Source: Paenarthrobacter nicotinovorans (GTDB lineage: Bacteria; Actinomycetota; Actinomycetes; Actinomycetales; Micrococcaceae). Taken from it: 64,000 nt of DNA. Of this stretch, positions 43,652-52,058 are shown piece by piece; position 1 is the first letter of the stretch, and every line of letters begins with the position of its first letter. The stretch covers positions 868,001 through 932,000 of the forward strand of contig NZ_CP089293.1 in NCBI RefSeq assembly GCF_021919345.1. The letters are read 5' to 3'. Both the position numbers and the translations under genes were made by a program. A model generated the notes under the pieces. The model was not told the DNA's origin. It made no database searches and saw only the letters and a list, made by a program, of their open reading frames with translations.

Positions 43652-45202
43652 CTACTCAGGCACCACCAGGGCGGGAGTGTCTTTCCGGATGGTCTCGCCA
43701 CGGAAGAACCCTGGCCGCATGCGGGACTGGATCAGCATGACGACGGCACCCAAGGCCAGGATCCCGATGCCGAGGATGAACACGAGGCCCACCCCGAAGA
43801 TCTCCGAGCCGCTGCCGAACTCCGGATCCCAGCTGTCCATCGCGGTCTGCAGGAACACAACGAACAGGCCCACACCACCCAGCACAGGGCACACCAGGCG
43901 CAGGAGGAAGTTGCGGGCGCTGCTGAAGACGCTGTTGCGGAAGTACCAAGCACAAGCAATGGCCGTCAGTCCGTAGTAGAAGCAGATCATCAGGCCCAAG
44001 GCCAGGATGGTGTCGTTGAGGACGTTCTCGCTGATCACGTGCATCACGGCGTAGAAGCCCGCGGACAGTACGCCTGCCGCAATGGTGGCGAAGCCCGGCG
44101 TCGAAAACTTCTTGCTCATGTGGCTGAAGCGTTCCGGCAGCGCGCCGTAGTGCGCCATGGCAAGCAGGCTCCGTGACGGCGAAGTGAACGTGGACTGCAA
44201 CGAAGCCGCCGAGCTGGACAGCACCGCCAACGACATGAGGATCGCGAACGGCCCCATGACCGGAGAAGCGAGTGCCGTGAACACGTTGGCGTGGTTCTCG
44301 GGGTTGTTCAGCCCGATTCCGGTGTCGCCGACGCCGGCGAACATCATGGTGGCGATGGTCACCAGCAGGTAGATCCCCAGGACGATTACCGCCGTGAGGG
44401 TTCCGGCGGCGCCCGCGGTCTTCTTGCCGTTGGCGGTTTCCTCGTTCACGGTGAGGCAGACATCCCAACCCCAGTACACGAAGATGGACAGCGAAATGCC
44501 GGCGGCGATCTGGCCGAAGGTCTCGACTTTCGTGACGTCGAACCAATCCCAGCTGAAGGGAACAGCGGTCTCGGACGTGGACCAGTTGGCGAATGCCATG
44601 GCCACGAACAAGCCCAGAACCAGCAGCTGGAAACCCACCAGCCCGTACTGGACGATCTTGGTGGTGTGCAGGCCGCGGTAACTGATCCACACGGCCAGTG
44701 CCACGAAGACAAAACAGGTGGCCACATTCAGCAGCTTGTTCGAGGCGAGGTCGGCCAGCTCAGGGGAACCTGTGGCCTGGGCGAGGAAAAGGTAGAAGAA
44801 GTCCACCGCTACACCGGCCAGGTTGGACAGGACAATGATGTTGGCTGCGAGCAGGCCCCAACCGCCCATCCAACCCACCCAGGGTCCGAATGCCTTGGTG
44901 ACCCAGGTGAAAGTGGTGCCGCTGTCCGGGGAGTCTGCGTTGAGCTCCCTGTAGGCCAGCGATACCAGGATCATCGGAATGAACCCGATCAGGAAGATGA
45001 CGGGCAACTGCAGCCCGACTTCGTTGACTGTTGGACCGAGCGCACCGGTGAGCGTGTACGCCGGGGCGATGGTTGAAATGCCAAGAACGACGACGGCGAG
45101 GAGCCCCAACTGCCCCGTCTTCAGTCCCTTGCCGCTGATGTTGTGCGACTCTGCAGCGGCTCCGGTGCTTTTGGAAGCACCGGCGCGGATTGTCTGGCTC
45201 AT
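43652..45202 (-). CDS. APC family amino acid/polyamine permease
   Basis: A 516-residue permease with about 12 helices. LLAVVVLGISTIAPAYTLTGALG in helix 1, the SPDSGTTFTWVTKAFGPWVGWMGGWGLL segment, and FVYWGWDVCLTVNEET are typical of APC transporters. It is the last gene after agmatine deiminase (12-base gap), so it probably imports agmatine, putrescine or a related amine. Confidence 0.9.
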   Translation of the reverse strand: MSQTIRAGASKSTGAAAESHNISGKGLKTGQLGLLAVVVLGISTIAPAYTLTGALGPTVNEVGLQLPVIFLIGFIPMILVSLAYRELNADSPDSGTTFTWVTKAFGPWVGWMGGWGLLAANIIVLSNLAGVAVDFFYLFLAQATGSPELADLASNKLLNVATCFVFVALAVWISYRGLHTTKIVQYGLVGFQLLVLGLFVAMAFANWSTSETAVPFSWDWFDVTKVETFGQIAAGISLSIFVYWGWDVCLTVNEETANGKKTAGAAGTLTAVIVLGIYLLVTIATMMFAGVGDTGIGLNNPENHANVFTALASPVMGPFAILMSLAVLSSSAASLQSTFTSPSRSLLAMAHYGALPERFSHMSKKFSTPGFATIAAGVLSAGFYAVMHVISENVLNDTILALGLMICFYYGLTAIACAWYFRNSVFSSARNFLLRLVCPVLGGVGLFVVFLQTAMDSWDPEFGSGSEIFGVGLVFILGIGILALGAVVMLIQSRMRPGFFRGETIRKDTPALVVPE

Positions 45203-45214
45203 GGAGGGCCCTTT

Positions 45215-46240
45215 CTAGATGGCCGAAGGCTGTTGCTGCGTAATGCAGTGGATGCCGCCGCCCCGGGCGAAGAGTTCGCGCGCGTCAACACTGACAACGC
45301 GGCGTCCGGGGTAGGCATCGGCGAGGATGCGGAGCGCTTTCTCGTCCATGGGGTCGTTGAAGCTGCACGCAATGACCCCACCGTTGACTACCAAGTGGTT
45401 GATGTAGCTGTAGTCCACGTAGCCCTCGTCGTCAGTGAGGGTTTCGGGTGCCGGAACTTCGATGATGTTCCAGTCCCGTCCGGCTGCGTCATGGGTGGTG
45501 CGCAGGAAGTCGATGATCTCCCGGGACACCGCATGATCGGGGTGCTCAGGGTTCTGCTGGGAATGGACAAGGAGTGTGCCCGGGGAGGGGATGGCGGCCA
45601 CGATGTCCACATGGCCGCGCGTGCCGAACTTCTCCGAATCGCGTGTGAGGCCGCGCGGCAGCCACACCACGTGGGTAGCGCCGATGGTGCGGGCGAGCTC
45701 TTCCTCGATGTCGGACTTGGTCAGGCCGGGGTTGCGGCCCTCGTCAAGCTGTACGGTCTCGGTGACAAGGACGGTGCCTTCGCCGTCAACCTGGATGCCG
45801 CCGCCTTCGTTCACGATTCCCGAGGGGAGGTGTGTGGCGTTGGCACGGCCGGTGATGTTGGCAGCGATCTGCGAATCCTTGTCCCACGCCGCCCAGTCCT
45901 GGGCGCCCCAGCCGTTGAAGATCCAGTCCACGGCGCCGAGTTGCTTGTTCGCATCCAACACGAACGACGGTCCGATGTCCCGCATCCAGGCGTCGTTCAG
46001 TTCCGCGGTGAGTACCTCGACGCGGGGGTCCAGGTAGCGCGCGGCTGTTTCGACGTCGTCGGGCGCTACCACCATGGTGACCGGCTCGAACTCAAGGACG
46101 GCATTCGCGACGGCGGCCCAGGTGAAGCGCGCTGCATGCGCCTCTTCCTCGGTGTCGCCCAAGGTGTAACCGCCGGTGGGGAAGGCCATCCAGACGCGGT
46201 CCTGCGGGGCCGTCTCCGACGGCATGCGCCAGACGCTCAC
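45215..46240 (-). CDS. aguA: Agmatine deiminase
   Basis: A 341-residue PAD-porph family enzyme that converts agmatine to N-carbamoylputrescine and ammonia. Seen: NDAWMRDIGPSFV, VNEGGGIQVDGEGT, RGHVDIVAA and the catalytic Cys332 in ARGGGIHCITQQQP. Its ATG overlaps the stop of aguB as ATGA, so the two enzymes of the pathway are translationally coupled. Confidence 0.94.
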   Translation of the reverse strand: MSVWRMPSETAPQDRVWMAFPTGGYTLGDTEEEAHAARFTWAAVANAVLEFEPVTMVVAPDDVETAARYLDPRVEVLTAELNDAWMRDIGPSFVLDANKQLGAVDWIFNGWGAQDWAAWDKDSQIAANITGRANATHLPSGIVNEGGGIQVDGEGTVLVTETVQLDEGRNPGLTKSDIEEELARTIGATHVVWLPRGLTRDSEKFGTRGHVDIVAAIPSPGTLLVHSQQNPEHPDHAVSREIIDFLRTTHDAAGRDWNIIEVPAPETLTDDEGYVDYSYINHLVVNGGVIACSFNDPMDEKALRILADAYPGRRVVSVDARELFARGGGIHCITQQQPSAI

Positions 46241-47265
46241 GCGGAGACCGCCTGGTAGGCAGTGGCGACAGCGCTTGCTCCCAAGGGCGCGTTGGGGTCC
46301 ACCGGTTCGGTGAGGCGACCATAGGTTTCAGGGCGGCGCGTGGCCAGGAACGGGAAGAGCGTGAGCCAGTCCTTGCGCTGGTCGAGGTCGAGGTCGGCGA
46401 CCAGTACGGCGGATTCGTCCCGCGGTGCCTGGACCAGGATGCGGCCGTAGGGATCGGAGATGAAGGAGGAGCCGTAGAAGTTCAGGGTGCCTTCGTTGCC
46501 GTAGCGGTTCGGCGCGATCATGAACAGGCCGTTGGCGATGCCGTTGCCCACAATGACCTGCTGCCAGAGCGGCTGCGTGTCGAAGTCTGGGTGGTCCGGT
46601 TCGGAGCCGATTGCGGTGGGGTAGACCAGGATCTCAGCTCCGCCCAGGGAGTACATCCGGGCGAGTTCGGGGAACCATTCGTCCCAGCAGGTGGGCATGC
46701 CCAGGCGTGCACCGCCGAGTTCAGCCGGTGCGTACACTGCGTAGGCATCCTCGGCTTCCGGGCCCTTGCGGAAGAACTTGTCTTCGTAGTAGCCGGCGGT
46801 GACGGGGATGTGCAGCTTGTGGGTGCGGGCTACGAGTTCCCCGGCGGGGGAGACCAGGATCGCGGTGTTCAGGCCGAGGCCGTCGTCAGTGCCATCCGGG
46901 TTCTCAGCCCGCTGGTACAAGGATGCGTGGACCGAGACGCCGAACTTCCTGGCAGCTTCGGCAGCGAAGGTGAAGGTGGGTCCGGTGAGGAGGTCCTCGG
47001 TGATGTCCGATGGGCGGATGCCTGCCGCGGGGTTGTTCTCCGGCCGGGTGTCGGCGGGGTAGCGGGAGAGCGTCAGTTCAGGCAGGAAAACAACAGTGGC
47101 TCCCAGCTTGGCGGCGCGCTCGATGCCTTCGGTAAGTTCTGCGCGGAGGGCGGATTCGTCGGCATGCCAGCGGTGCTGGACAACGCCGACGCGCAGCGGC
47201 GTCCGCGTGGAGGGTTCGGTGCGGGCCAGGGAAGTCGGGGCTTCGAGGCGGGTTATTTCAATCAT
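46237..47265 (-). CDS. aguB: N-carbamoylputrescine amidase (nitrilase superfamily)
   Basis: A 342-residue amidase with the catalytic triad Glu63 (LPELTLSRYP), Lys150 (THKLHIP) and Cys193 (MPTCWDEWFPE). It releases putrescine, CO2 and ammonia from N-carbamoylputrescine. ATG 47265 has GGAG 11 bases upstream; the longer open frame to 47364 runs through a palindromic operator and is unlikely. First gene of the polyamine operon aguB-aguA-permease. Confidence 0.92.
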   Translation of the reverse strand: MIEITRLEAPTSLARTEPSTRTPLRVGVVQHRWHADESALRAELTEGIERAAKLGATVVFLPELTLSRYPADTRPENNPAAGIRPSDITEDLLTGPTFTFAAEAARKFGVSVHASLYQRAENPDGTDDGLGLNTAILVSPAGELVARTHKLHIPVTAGYYEDKFFRKGPEAEDAYAVYAPAELGGARLGMPTCWDEWFPELARMYSLGGAEILVYPTAIGSEPDHPDFDTQPLWQQVIVGNGIANGLFMIAPNRYGNEGTLNFYGSSFISDPYGRILVQAPRDESAVLVADLDLDQRKDWLTLFPFLATRRPETYGRLTEPVDPNAPLGASAVATAYQAVSA

Positions 47266-47295
47266 GGTGGCATGTACTCCGATGAGACGACAGTC

Positions 47296-47320
47296 ACTAA
47301 ATGAATAGCGTTCATTTAGT
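47296..47320. promoter_or_regulatory. 25-bp palindromic operator upstream of aguB
   Basis: The left arm ACTAAATGAA is mirrored perfectly after a 5-base centre (10-bp arms). Size and A/T-rich arms suit a TetR- or GntR-type dimer. No such regulator is adjacent, so it is probably encoded elsewhere. Confidence 0.65.
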
Positions 47321-47453
47321 ATGACGCGAGTCACGCCGGAGTGCAAGGGGAAAACGAATGCCAATCATTTATGACAGCCCGGACCCCTACCCAGCACACC
47401 TGCGGACGCCCTGGCCGAGCGCCCCTACCGCCCCGTCCCGTCCCGGGAGCAGC

Positions 47454-48233
47454 CTAGCCGGCCACGTTGGGCAAGGTAAGAATCTCGGCTCCGTCCGGGG
47501 TGATGGCGATCGTGTGCTCGCTGTGGGCCGTCCGGCAGCCGGTGACGCTGCGGAGGGTCCAGCCGTCGGGATCGGTCACGAGCTGGGCGGTATCCGCCAT
47601 GACCCACGGTTCCAAAGCGAGCAGCAAGCCAGGGCGCAGCTTGTAGCCGCGGCCAGGGCGTCCCATGTTGGGCACATGCGGTTCCTGGTGCATGGTTGAG
47701 CCGATTCCGTGGCCGCCAAACTCCGTGTTAACGGGATATCCTGCCTCGCCGAGGACGGAGCCAATGGCGTAGGACAGATCGCCGATCCGCGCGCCGGGCC
47801 GCGCCGCTGCTATGCCGGCACGCAGGGCGCGTTCGGTTGCCTCGATCATGGCCACGCTTTCGGCGGGCTTCGCGTCGCCGACGATGAAGCTGATGGCAGA
47901 GTCTGCTGCGATCCCTTTCAGGGAGACGGCCAGGTCAAGGGTCAGCAGGTCGCCGTCGGCAAGCGCGTAGTCCCGCGGCAGTCCATGGAGGACGGCGTCG
48001 TTGACGCCTGTGCAGATGTAGTGGCCGAAGGGGCCGCGCCCAAACGATGGCGCGTAGTCCACGTAGCAGGACACCGCGCCGGCCTCGAGGATCATGGCCT
48101 TGGCCCACGCGTCGAGCTCCAGGAGGTTGGTGCCAACAGTGCATCGGCTCTTGAGCGTGTGCAGGATGTTGGCCACCAGGGTCCCTGCAGCCCGGGCGCG
48201 GGTTAGTTCGCTGGCGCTGAGGATCTCGATCAT
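47454..48233 (-). CDS. map: Methionine aminopeptidase, type I
   Basis: A 259-residue metallopeptidase that removes initiator Met. Metal ligands and neighbours are visible in LLTLDLAVSLKGIAADSA (two Asp), FGGHGIGSTMHQEPHVPN (His), LALEPW (Glu) and AHSEHTIAITPDG (Glu). There is no zinc-finger extension. ATG 48233 begins MIEILSASEL. It is divergent from a small XRE gene; many Actinobacteria carry a second MetAP paired with such a regulator. Confidence 0.9.
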   Translation of the reverse strand: MIEILSASELTRARAAGTLVANILHTLKSRCTVGTNLLELDAWAKAMILEAGAVSCYVDYAPSFGRGPFGHYICTGVNDAVLHGLPRDYALADGDLLTLDLAVSLKGIAADSAISFIVGDAKPAESVAMIEATERALRAGIAAARPGARIGDLSYAIGSVLGEAGYPVNTEFGGHGIGSTMHQEPHVPNMGRPGRGYKLRPGLLLALEPWVMADTAQLVTDPDGWTLRSVTGCRTAHSEHTIAITPDGAEILTLPNVAG

Positions 48234-48289
48234 AGGGGACCTTTCCGGGGTTGATGCCAATAACTATCCCGGCCATATTATCCCGGTAT

Positions 48290-48302
48290 TACAATTGGAG
48301 CC
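48290..48302 (+). promoter_or_regulatory. -10 box of a leaderless XRE gene
   Basis: TACAAT (48290-48295) is followed by 7 bases and the ATG at 48303. A direct repeat ATCCCGG (48266-48272 and 48280-48286) lies just upstream and may bind the encoded regulator. Confidence 0.5.
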
Positions 48303-48605
48303 ATGGTCAGGTTGCCGCTCACACCCGCAGAGGCCGAGCGCGGACAGCGTCTCGGTGCCCTGCTCCGCCGTGCGCGGGGCGCACGCTCCATGCTGGAGAT
48401 CGCCCTCGACGCCCGTGTTTCCCCCGAAACGCTGCGCAAAATCGAGTCGGGAAGGGTTGCCACTCCCGCCTTTCCCACGGTGGCGGCCATTGCCGATGTT
48501 CTTGGACTTTCGCTCGATGAGGTGTGGTCCGAGATCAACCAGCCCGACGCCGGAGCGGACCCCGCCGTGTCGCGCCGCAATGCCCGGGAGTTCCTGGCTT
48601 CCTAG
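48303..48605 (+). CDS. XRE family HTH regulator
   Basis: A 100-residue protein. The HTH is LGALLRRARGARSMLEIALDARVSPETLRKIESGRVATPAFPTVAAIADVLGLSLDEVW. GGAG lies only 2 bases before the ATG, too close to act, so a leaderless mRNA from TACAAT is likely. Divergent from map, it probably controls that gene and itself. Its stop overlaps the opposite cupin-XRE gene (CTAG). Confidence 0.87.
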   Translation: MVRLPLTPAEAERGQRLGALLRRARGARSMLEIALDARVSPETLRKIESGRVATPAFPTVAAIADVLGLSLDEVWSEINQPDAGADPAVSRRNAREFLAS

Positions 48606-49204
48606 ATTTCCGCCTGCTGGTCCTGTCGCTTGGGCCGTGCCCGGACGTGCAGGCGCTCGCCTTGCTGGCCGAACAGGGTGAGCAGTTCCACCGGTTCAGA
48701 GGTAGCGCTGGCGAACCAGTGTGGGGTGCGGGTGTCGAATTCCGCCACTTCCCCGGGTTTAAGGATGAAGTCGTTCCCGCCCAGGACCAGCCGCAGTTTC
48801 CCATTGAGGATGTACATCCAGTCGTAGCCGTCGTGGGATTGCGGGTCTGGAATTTCCTTGCCCGTTCCGGCTTTCAGCACCATCTTGAAGGCCTGGATTC
48901 CGCCGGGGCGGCGAGTGAGGGGCAGCGCGGTGCCCCAATGATGGACGTGTGGCTTGAGATGGATGCGGGGGTCGCCCGTTTCCGGGGCGTCGATCAACTC
49001 CTCAAGAGGTACTTGGTGAAGCCGTGCAATCGGCAGCAACAGTTCCAGGGTGGGTTTGCGCTGGCCCGACTCCAGGCGGGACAGCGTGCTCACCGAGATC
49101 CCCGTGCCTTCCGATGCCTCTGCCAGCGTCAGGTTCCGTTGGGTCCGCATCGCGCGCAGGCGCGGGCCGACGGCGTCGAGCATTGCGCTGAAATCCTTTG
49201 CCAT
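48602..49204 (-). CDS. XRE family regulator with cupin domain (PuuR/SutR type)
   Basis: A 200-residue protein. N-terminal HTH LRAMRTQRNLTLAEASEGTGISVSTLSRLESGQRKPTLELLLPIA, then a C-terminal cupin with DWMYILNGKLRLVLGGNDFILKPGEVAEFDTRTPHWF. This layout is that of PuuR-like sensors of small metabolites. The palindrome 49214-49228 right at its promoter is a probable autoregulatory operator, and the flavoprotein gene 49307 is divergent from it. Confidence 0.9.
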   Translation of the reverse strand: MAKDFSAMLDAVGPRLRAMRTQRNLTLAEASEGTGISVSTLSRLESGQRKPTLELLLPIARLHQVPLEELIDAPETGDPRIHLKPHVHHWGTALPLTRRPGGIQAFKMVLKAGTGKEIPDPQSHDGYDWMYILNGKLRLVLGGNDFILKPGEVAEFDTRTPHWFASATSEPVELLTLFGQQGERLHVRARPKRQDQQAEI

Positions 49205-49213
49205 GTCCCCAGT

Positions 49214-49228
49214 TTGCCATAGTGGCAA
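49214..49228. promoter_or_regulatory. Palindromic operator TTGCCA-N3-TGGCAA
   Basis: Perfect 6-bp arms with a TAG centre, 10 bases upstream of the cupin-XRE start and in the gap shared with the divergent flavoprotein gene. Confidence 0.6.
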
Positions 49229-49306
49229 TTTTTCTTGCCGCTTCTGTCGACATCGACCAAGGATGGTAGGAGCGGCGGAAGGCCGCAACGAGTCGACGGA
49301 GGCACA

Positions 49307-50311
49307 GTGAGCAGAGATACGAAGACGGAAACCGCGGACGAGTACCAGGTTGTGGTGATCGGAGGTGGCGCAGCTGGGTTAAGTGCCGCAGTGACGCTTG
49401 GCAGGGCCCTCCGGTCCGTCCTGGTGATCGACGCCGGCGAGCCGCGGAACGCGCCGGCTGCCGGGGTCCATGGTTTCCTGTCCAGGGACGGCATTGATCC
49501 CAGGGAATTGTTGGATATGGGGCGGGAAGAAGCACGCGGCTACGGGGTGGACTTCGTCGCGGGCGTCGCCGTCGCAGCGCGCTCGACGGCGGGGGCCGAG
49601 GAAGGCGCGGAGCTCTCCTTTGATGTTGAACTGGCCGATGGGCGGACGGTGAAGGCCCGCCGGATCCTTGTGACCACGGGGCTGACCGATGTTCTGCCCG
49701 ACATCGACGGCATCCGGGAGCGGTGGGGTCGTGATGTCCTGCATTGCCCCTACTGCCACGGCTGGGAGGTCCGGAACAAAGCGATCGGCATACTGGGCTC
49801 TGTTCCCATGGCGTTGCACCAGACGATGCTCTTCAGGCAGTGGAGCCCGAACATCACGCTGTTCCTTAATGACGTGGTGGAGCCGACGGACGCAGAGTGG
49901 GAGCAGCTGGCTGCACGCTCGATCAGCGTGGTGGAAGGCAAGGTGGAGTCACTCGCCATCCAGGATGATGCGTTGAGGGGCGTCGTCCTGGCCTCGGGAA
50001 CAGTCATCCCGCTGGAGGCCGTAGTGACGGCAACCAGGCTGGAGGCAAGGTCCGCAGTGCTGGAGTCGCTTGGCGTCCCGGTGGTGGAACACCCCATGGG
50101 AGTAGGGCACCACGTGGAAGTGAATCCCATGGGAGGGGCCACCGCGGTGCCCGGCGTCTGGGCTGCGGGCAATGTCGCGGACCTGATGGGACAGGTCATG
50201 GCGTCGGCCGCTTCGGGCGTCATGGCCGGGGCCGCCATCAACGCCCACTTGGTGGCGGAGGAAACCAGGTTGGCGGTGGACGTTGCGCGGCTGTCCAGCC
50301 TCGCCCGGTGA
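49307..50311 (+). CDS. Thioredoxin reductase-like NAD(P)/FAD oxidoreductase
   Basis: A 334-residue flavoprotein. The FAD site VVVIGGGAAGLSAAVTLG and the redox pair in LHCPYCHGWEV (CxxC preceded by H) are like small thioredoxin reductase homologues. The C-terminal GVWAAGNVAD is the second FAD-binding strand. GTG 49307 follows CGGAGG at good spacing. Electron acceptor unknown. Its promoter region is shared with the divergent cupin-XRE regulator. Confidence 0.9.
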   Translation: MSRDTKTETADEYQVVVIGGGAAGLSAAVTLGRALRSVLVIDAGEPRNAPAAGVHGFLSRDGIDPRELLDMGREEARGYGVDFVAGVAVAARSTAGAEEGAELSFDVELADGRTVKARRILVTTGLTDVLPDIDGIRERWGRDVLHCPYCHGWEVRNKAIGILGSVPMALHQTMLFRQWSPNITLFLNDVVEPTDAEWEQLAARSISVVEGKVESLAIQDDALRGVVLASGTVIPLEAVVTATRLEARSAVLESLGVPVVEHPMGVGHHVEVNPMGGATAVPGVWAAGNVADLMGQVMASAASGVMAGAAINAHLVAEETRLAVDVARLSSLAR

Positions 50312-50340
50312 CCACCACAAGCTGAACGGAAACCCTGCAG

Positions 50341-50371
50341 AAAAGTGGTCGACTGCAAAAAAGTGGTCGAC
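50341..50371 (+). repeat. Two 13-bp direct repeats upstream of the gene at 50422
   Basis: AAAAGTGGTCGAC occurs at 50341-50353 and again at 50359-50371, an 18-base period, each with a GTCGAC palindrome. Placed 51 bases before the start codon, they may bind a regulator. Confidence 0.6.
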
Positions 50372-50421
50372 GTGCGGCTGGAGTGCGAGGACTATTAAAG
50401 AACGCCACTAAGGGAGGTTGT

Positions 50422-50637
50422 ATGTGCTACGCGTACTATGACGACTTCGAGCGGCGCACGAAGAAGGACTCCGCGCGCAAGCCCGAGACCACAACTGAAG
50501 AGGCCAGGAAGGAACCGGTTGCCCCGGCGGAGACCCGCCAGGCATCGGAAGGGACACTCTGGACTTTCCTGGCACGCCGTCGCAGGGAACCTGTGGTTTA
50601 CGAACCGAAGGTTGACCGCATCCACGAGAAGGTCTAG
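50422..50637 (+). CDS. Small charged hypothetical protein, 71 residues
   Basis: ATG 50422 follows GGGAGG. The protein begins MCYAYYDDFERRTKKDSARK and ends RRRREPVVYEPKVDRIHEKV, with a central Glu/Thr/Pro-rich part. It is soluble, highly charged and probably disordered. Family unknown. A terminator follows. Confidence 0.7.
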   Translation: MCYAYYDDFERRTKKDSARKPETTTEEARKEPVAPAETRQASEGTLWTFLARRRREPVVYEPKVDRIHEKV

Positions 50638-50673
50638 GCCCCGCCTGGACTGGAACGAGTAGAAGATCACGAA

Positions 50674-50699
50674 AAAGGCGCCGGTCTGCCGGCGCCTTT
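50674..50699 (+). terminator. Terminator after the 71-residue gene
   Basis: A perfect 11-bp stem AAAGGCGCCGG with a 4-base loop, flanked by A- and T-runs, so it may work on both strands for the convergent M20 gene. Confidence 0.85.
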
Positions 50700-50723
50700 C
50701 CCGTGTGCCCGTCCACGCGCAGG

Positions 50724-51956
50724 CTAGTTGTTTCCGCCTGTTGAACCGAGGTACTCCAGAGCGGCTGTGACCAATGCTTCCGTTCCCTTGGCCAGCGTGG
50801 GCTGGATCAGGGGCGCGAAGTAGGGTGAGTGGTTCGAGGGAATATCTTCGGGGAGGCGCCCCGTCGTCGCCCATTCGCGGAACAGGGCAGGGTCGGCGCC
50901 GCCGAGGAACCAAAACACCAACGGTGCGTCGGCGCCCTTTGCCAAGGCTCCTACGTCTTCGCTGCCGGATACGGGCCCGGGATCAATGACCTGTGCCTCG
51001 CCGAACCTGGCCTTGAAGGCTGCTGTAATCCTGCCTGCTGCCGACTCGTCGTTAACTGTCAGCGGGAAGTGCTCTTCGAAATGGATCTCCGGGTCCTTGG
51101 GGGCGCCGGATGCCGCTGATTCCCCGTGCACAATGCGCTCAATCGAAGCGAGGATTTTGTCCCTGGTGGAATCGCTGAAGGTGCGGACACTGAGGCCGAG
51201 GGTTGCCGTCTCGGGGATGATGTTGTTCTTGGTACCGGAGTGGATCTGCCCTACGGTGACCACGGCGGAGTCGCTGGCGGCGAGTTCACGCGACACGATG
51301 CCCTGCAGGCGGATGGTGGCAGCGGCGGCCATCACCACCGGATCAATGGTGGTTTCCGGGCGCGATCCGTGCCCGCCGCGGCCGTGCAAGGTGATGTTGA
51401 GGGAGTCTGCGGAGGCCATGGTGACGCCGGCCCGGATGCCGAACCATCCGGCGGGGAAGGGGGCCACATGCTGTCCGAGCACTACATCGGGCTTCGGCAC
51501 GACGTCATAGAGGCCGTCGCCAACCATCGCCTGCGCACCGCCACCCCATTCCTCGGCGGGCTGGAACACGACGATCAGTGTGCCTTGCCACCGGTCACGT
51601 TGTCCGGCCAACGCTTCTGCTGCTCCCACGAGGCAGCTGACATGGACATCGTGTCCGCACGCATGCATGACCGGAACATCGTTTCCGTCAGGGTCGACAC
51701 CCATGGCAGTACTTGCGTAGTCCAGTCCCGTTGACTCCTTGACCGGGAGGGCGTCCATGTCGGCCCGGAGCATGACGACCGGCCCGGCTCCGTTCTCAAG
51801 GGTGCCCACCACGCCGGTCTTGCCGATGTTGCGGTGGACGGTGAAGCCAAGATTCTCCAGGTGCCCGGCTGCGATCCCGGCGGTCCTGGTCTCTTGGAAG
51901 GACAGCTCCGGGTTGGCGTGCAGGTCTTTGTAAAGCTCTTCGAGGTCAATGGTCAT
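50724..51956 (-). CDS. M20 family amidohydrolase
   Basis: A 410-residue metallopeptidase-like hydrolase. Metal residues are in MHACGHDVH (Cys100, His102), QPAEEWGGGA (Glu pair), GQHVAP and the C-terminal SNHSPYFAP. This is the IAA-amino acid hydrolase/hippurate hydrolase branch, which cleaves N-acyl amino acids. ATG 51956 follows AAGGG; the open frame reaches 52091. The substrate is unknown. Confidence 0.9.
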   Translation of the reverse strand: MTIDLEELYKDLHANPELSFQETRTAGIAAGHLENLGFTVHRNIGKTGVVGTLENGAGPVVMLRADMDALPVKESTGLDYASTAMGVDPDGNDVPVMHACGHDVHVSCLVGAAEALAGQRDRWQGTLIVVFQPAEEWGGGAQAMVGDGLYDVVPKPDVVLGQHVAPFPAGWFGIRAGVTMASADSLNITLHGRGGHGSRPETTIDPVVMAAAATIRLQGIVSRELAASDSAVVTVGQIHSGTKNNIIPETATLGLSVRTFSDSTRDKILASIERIVHGESAASGAPKDPEIHFEEHFPLTVNDESAAGRITAAFKARFGEAQVIDPGPVSGSEDVGALAKGADAPLVFWFLGGADPALFREWATTGRLPEDIPSNHSPYFAPLIQPTLAKGTEALVTAALEYLGSTGGNN

Positions 51957-52058
51957 GGGTTTACCCTTCGTTCGACGCCTTCGGTCTGGCCAGTGTATCC
52001 ATCCGCTTTGTGCGAACCCTGTGTGTGCGAACCTGGCTGTCACGGCACACTTGATGGC

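Noticed and set aside
43656..44690. Second reverse-strand frame inside the APC permease, rich in Arg and His
   Set aside because: It is a frame-shifted shadow of the permease, whose membrane helices are continuous in the other frame.
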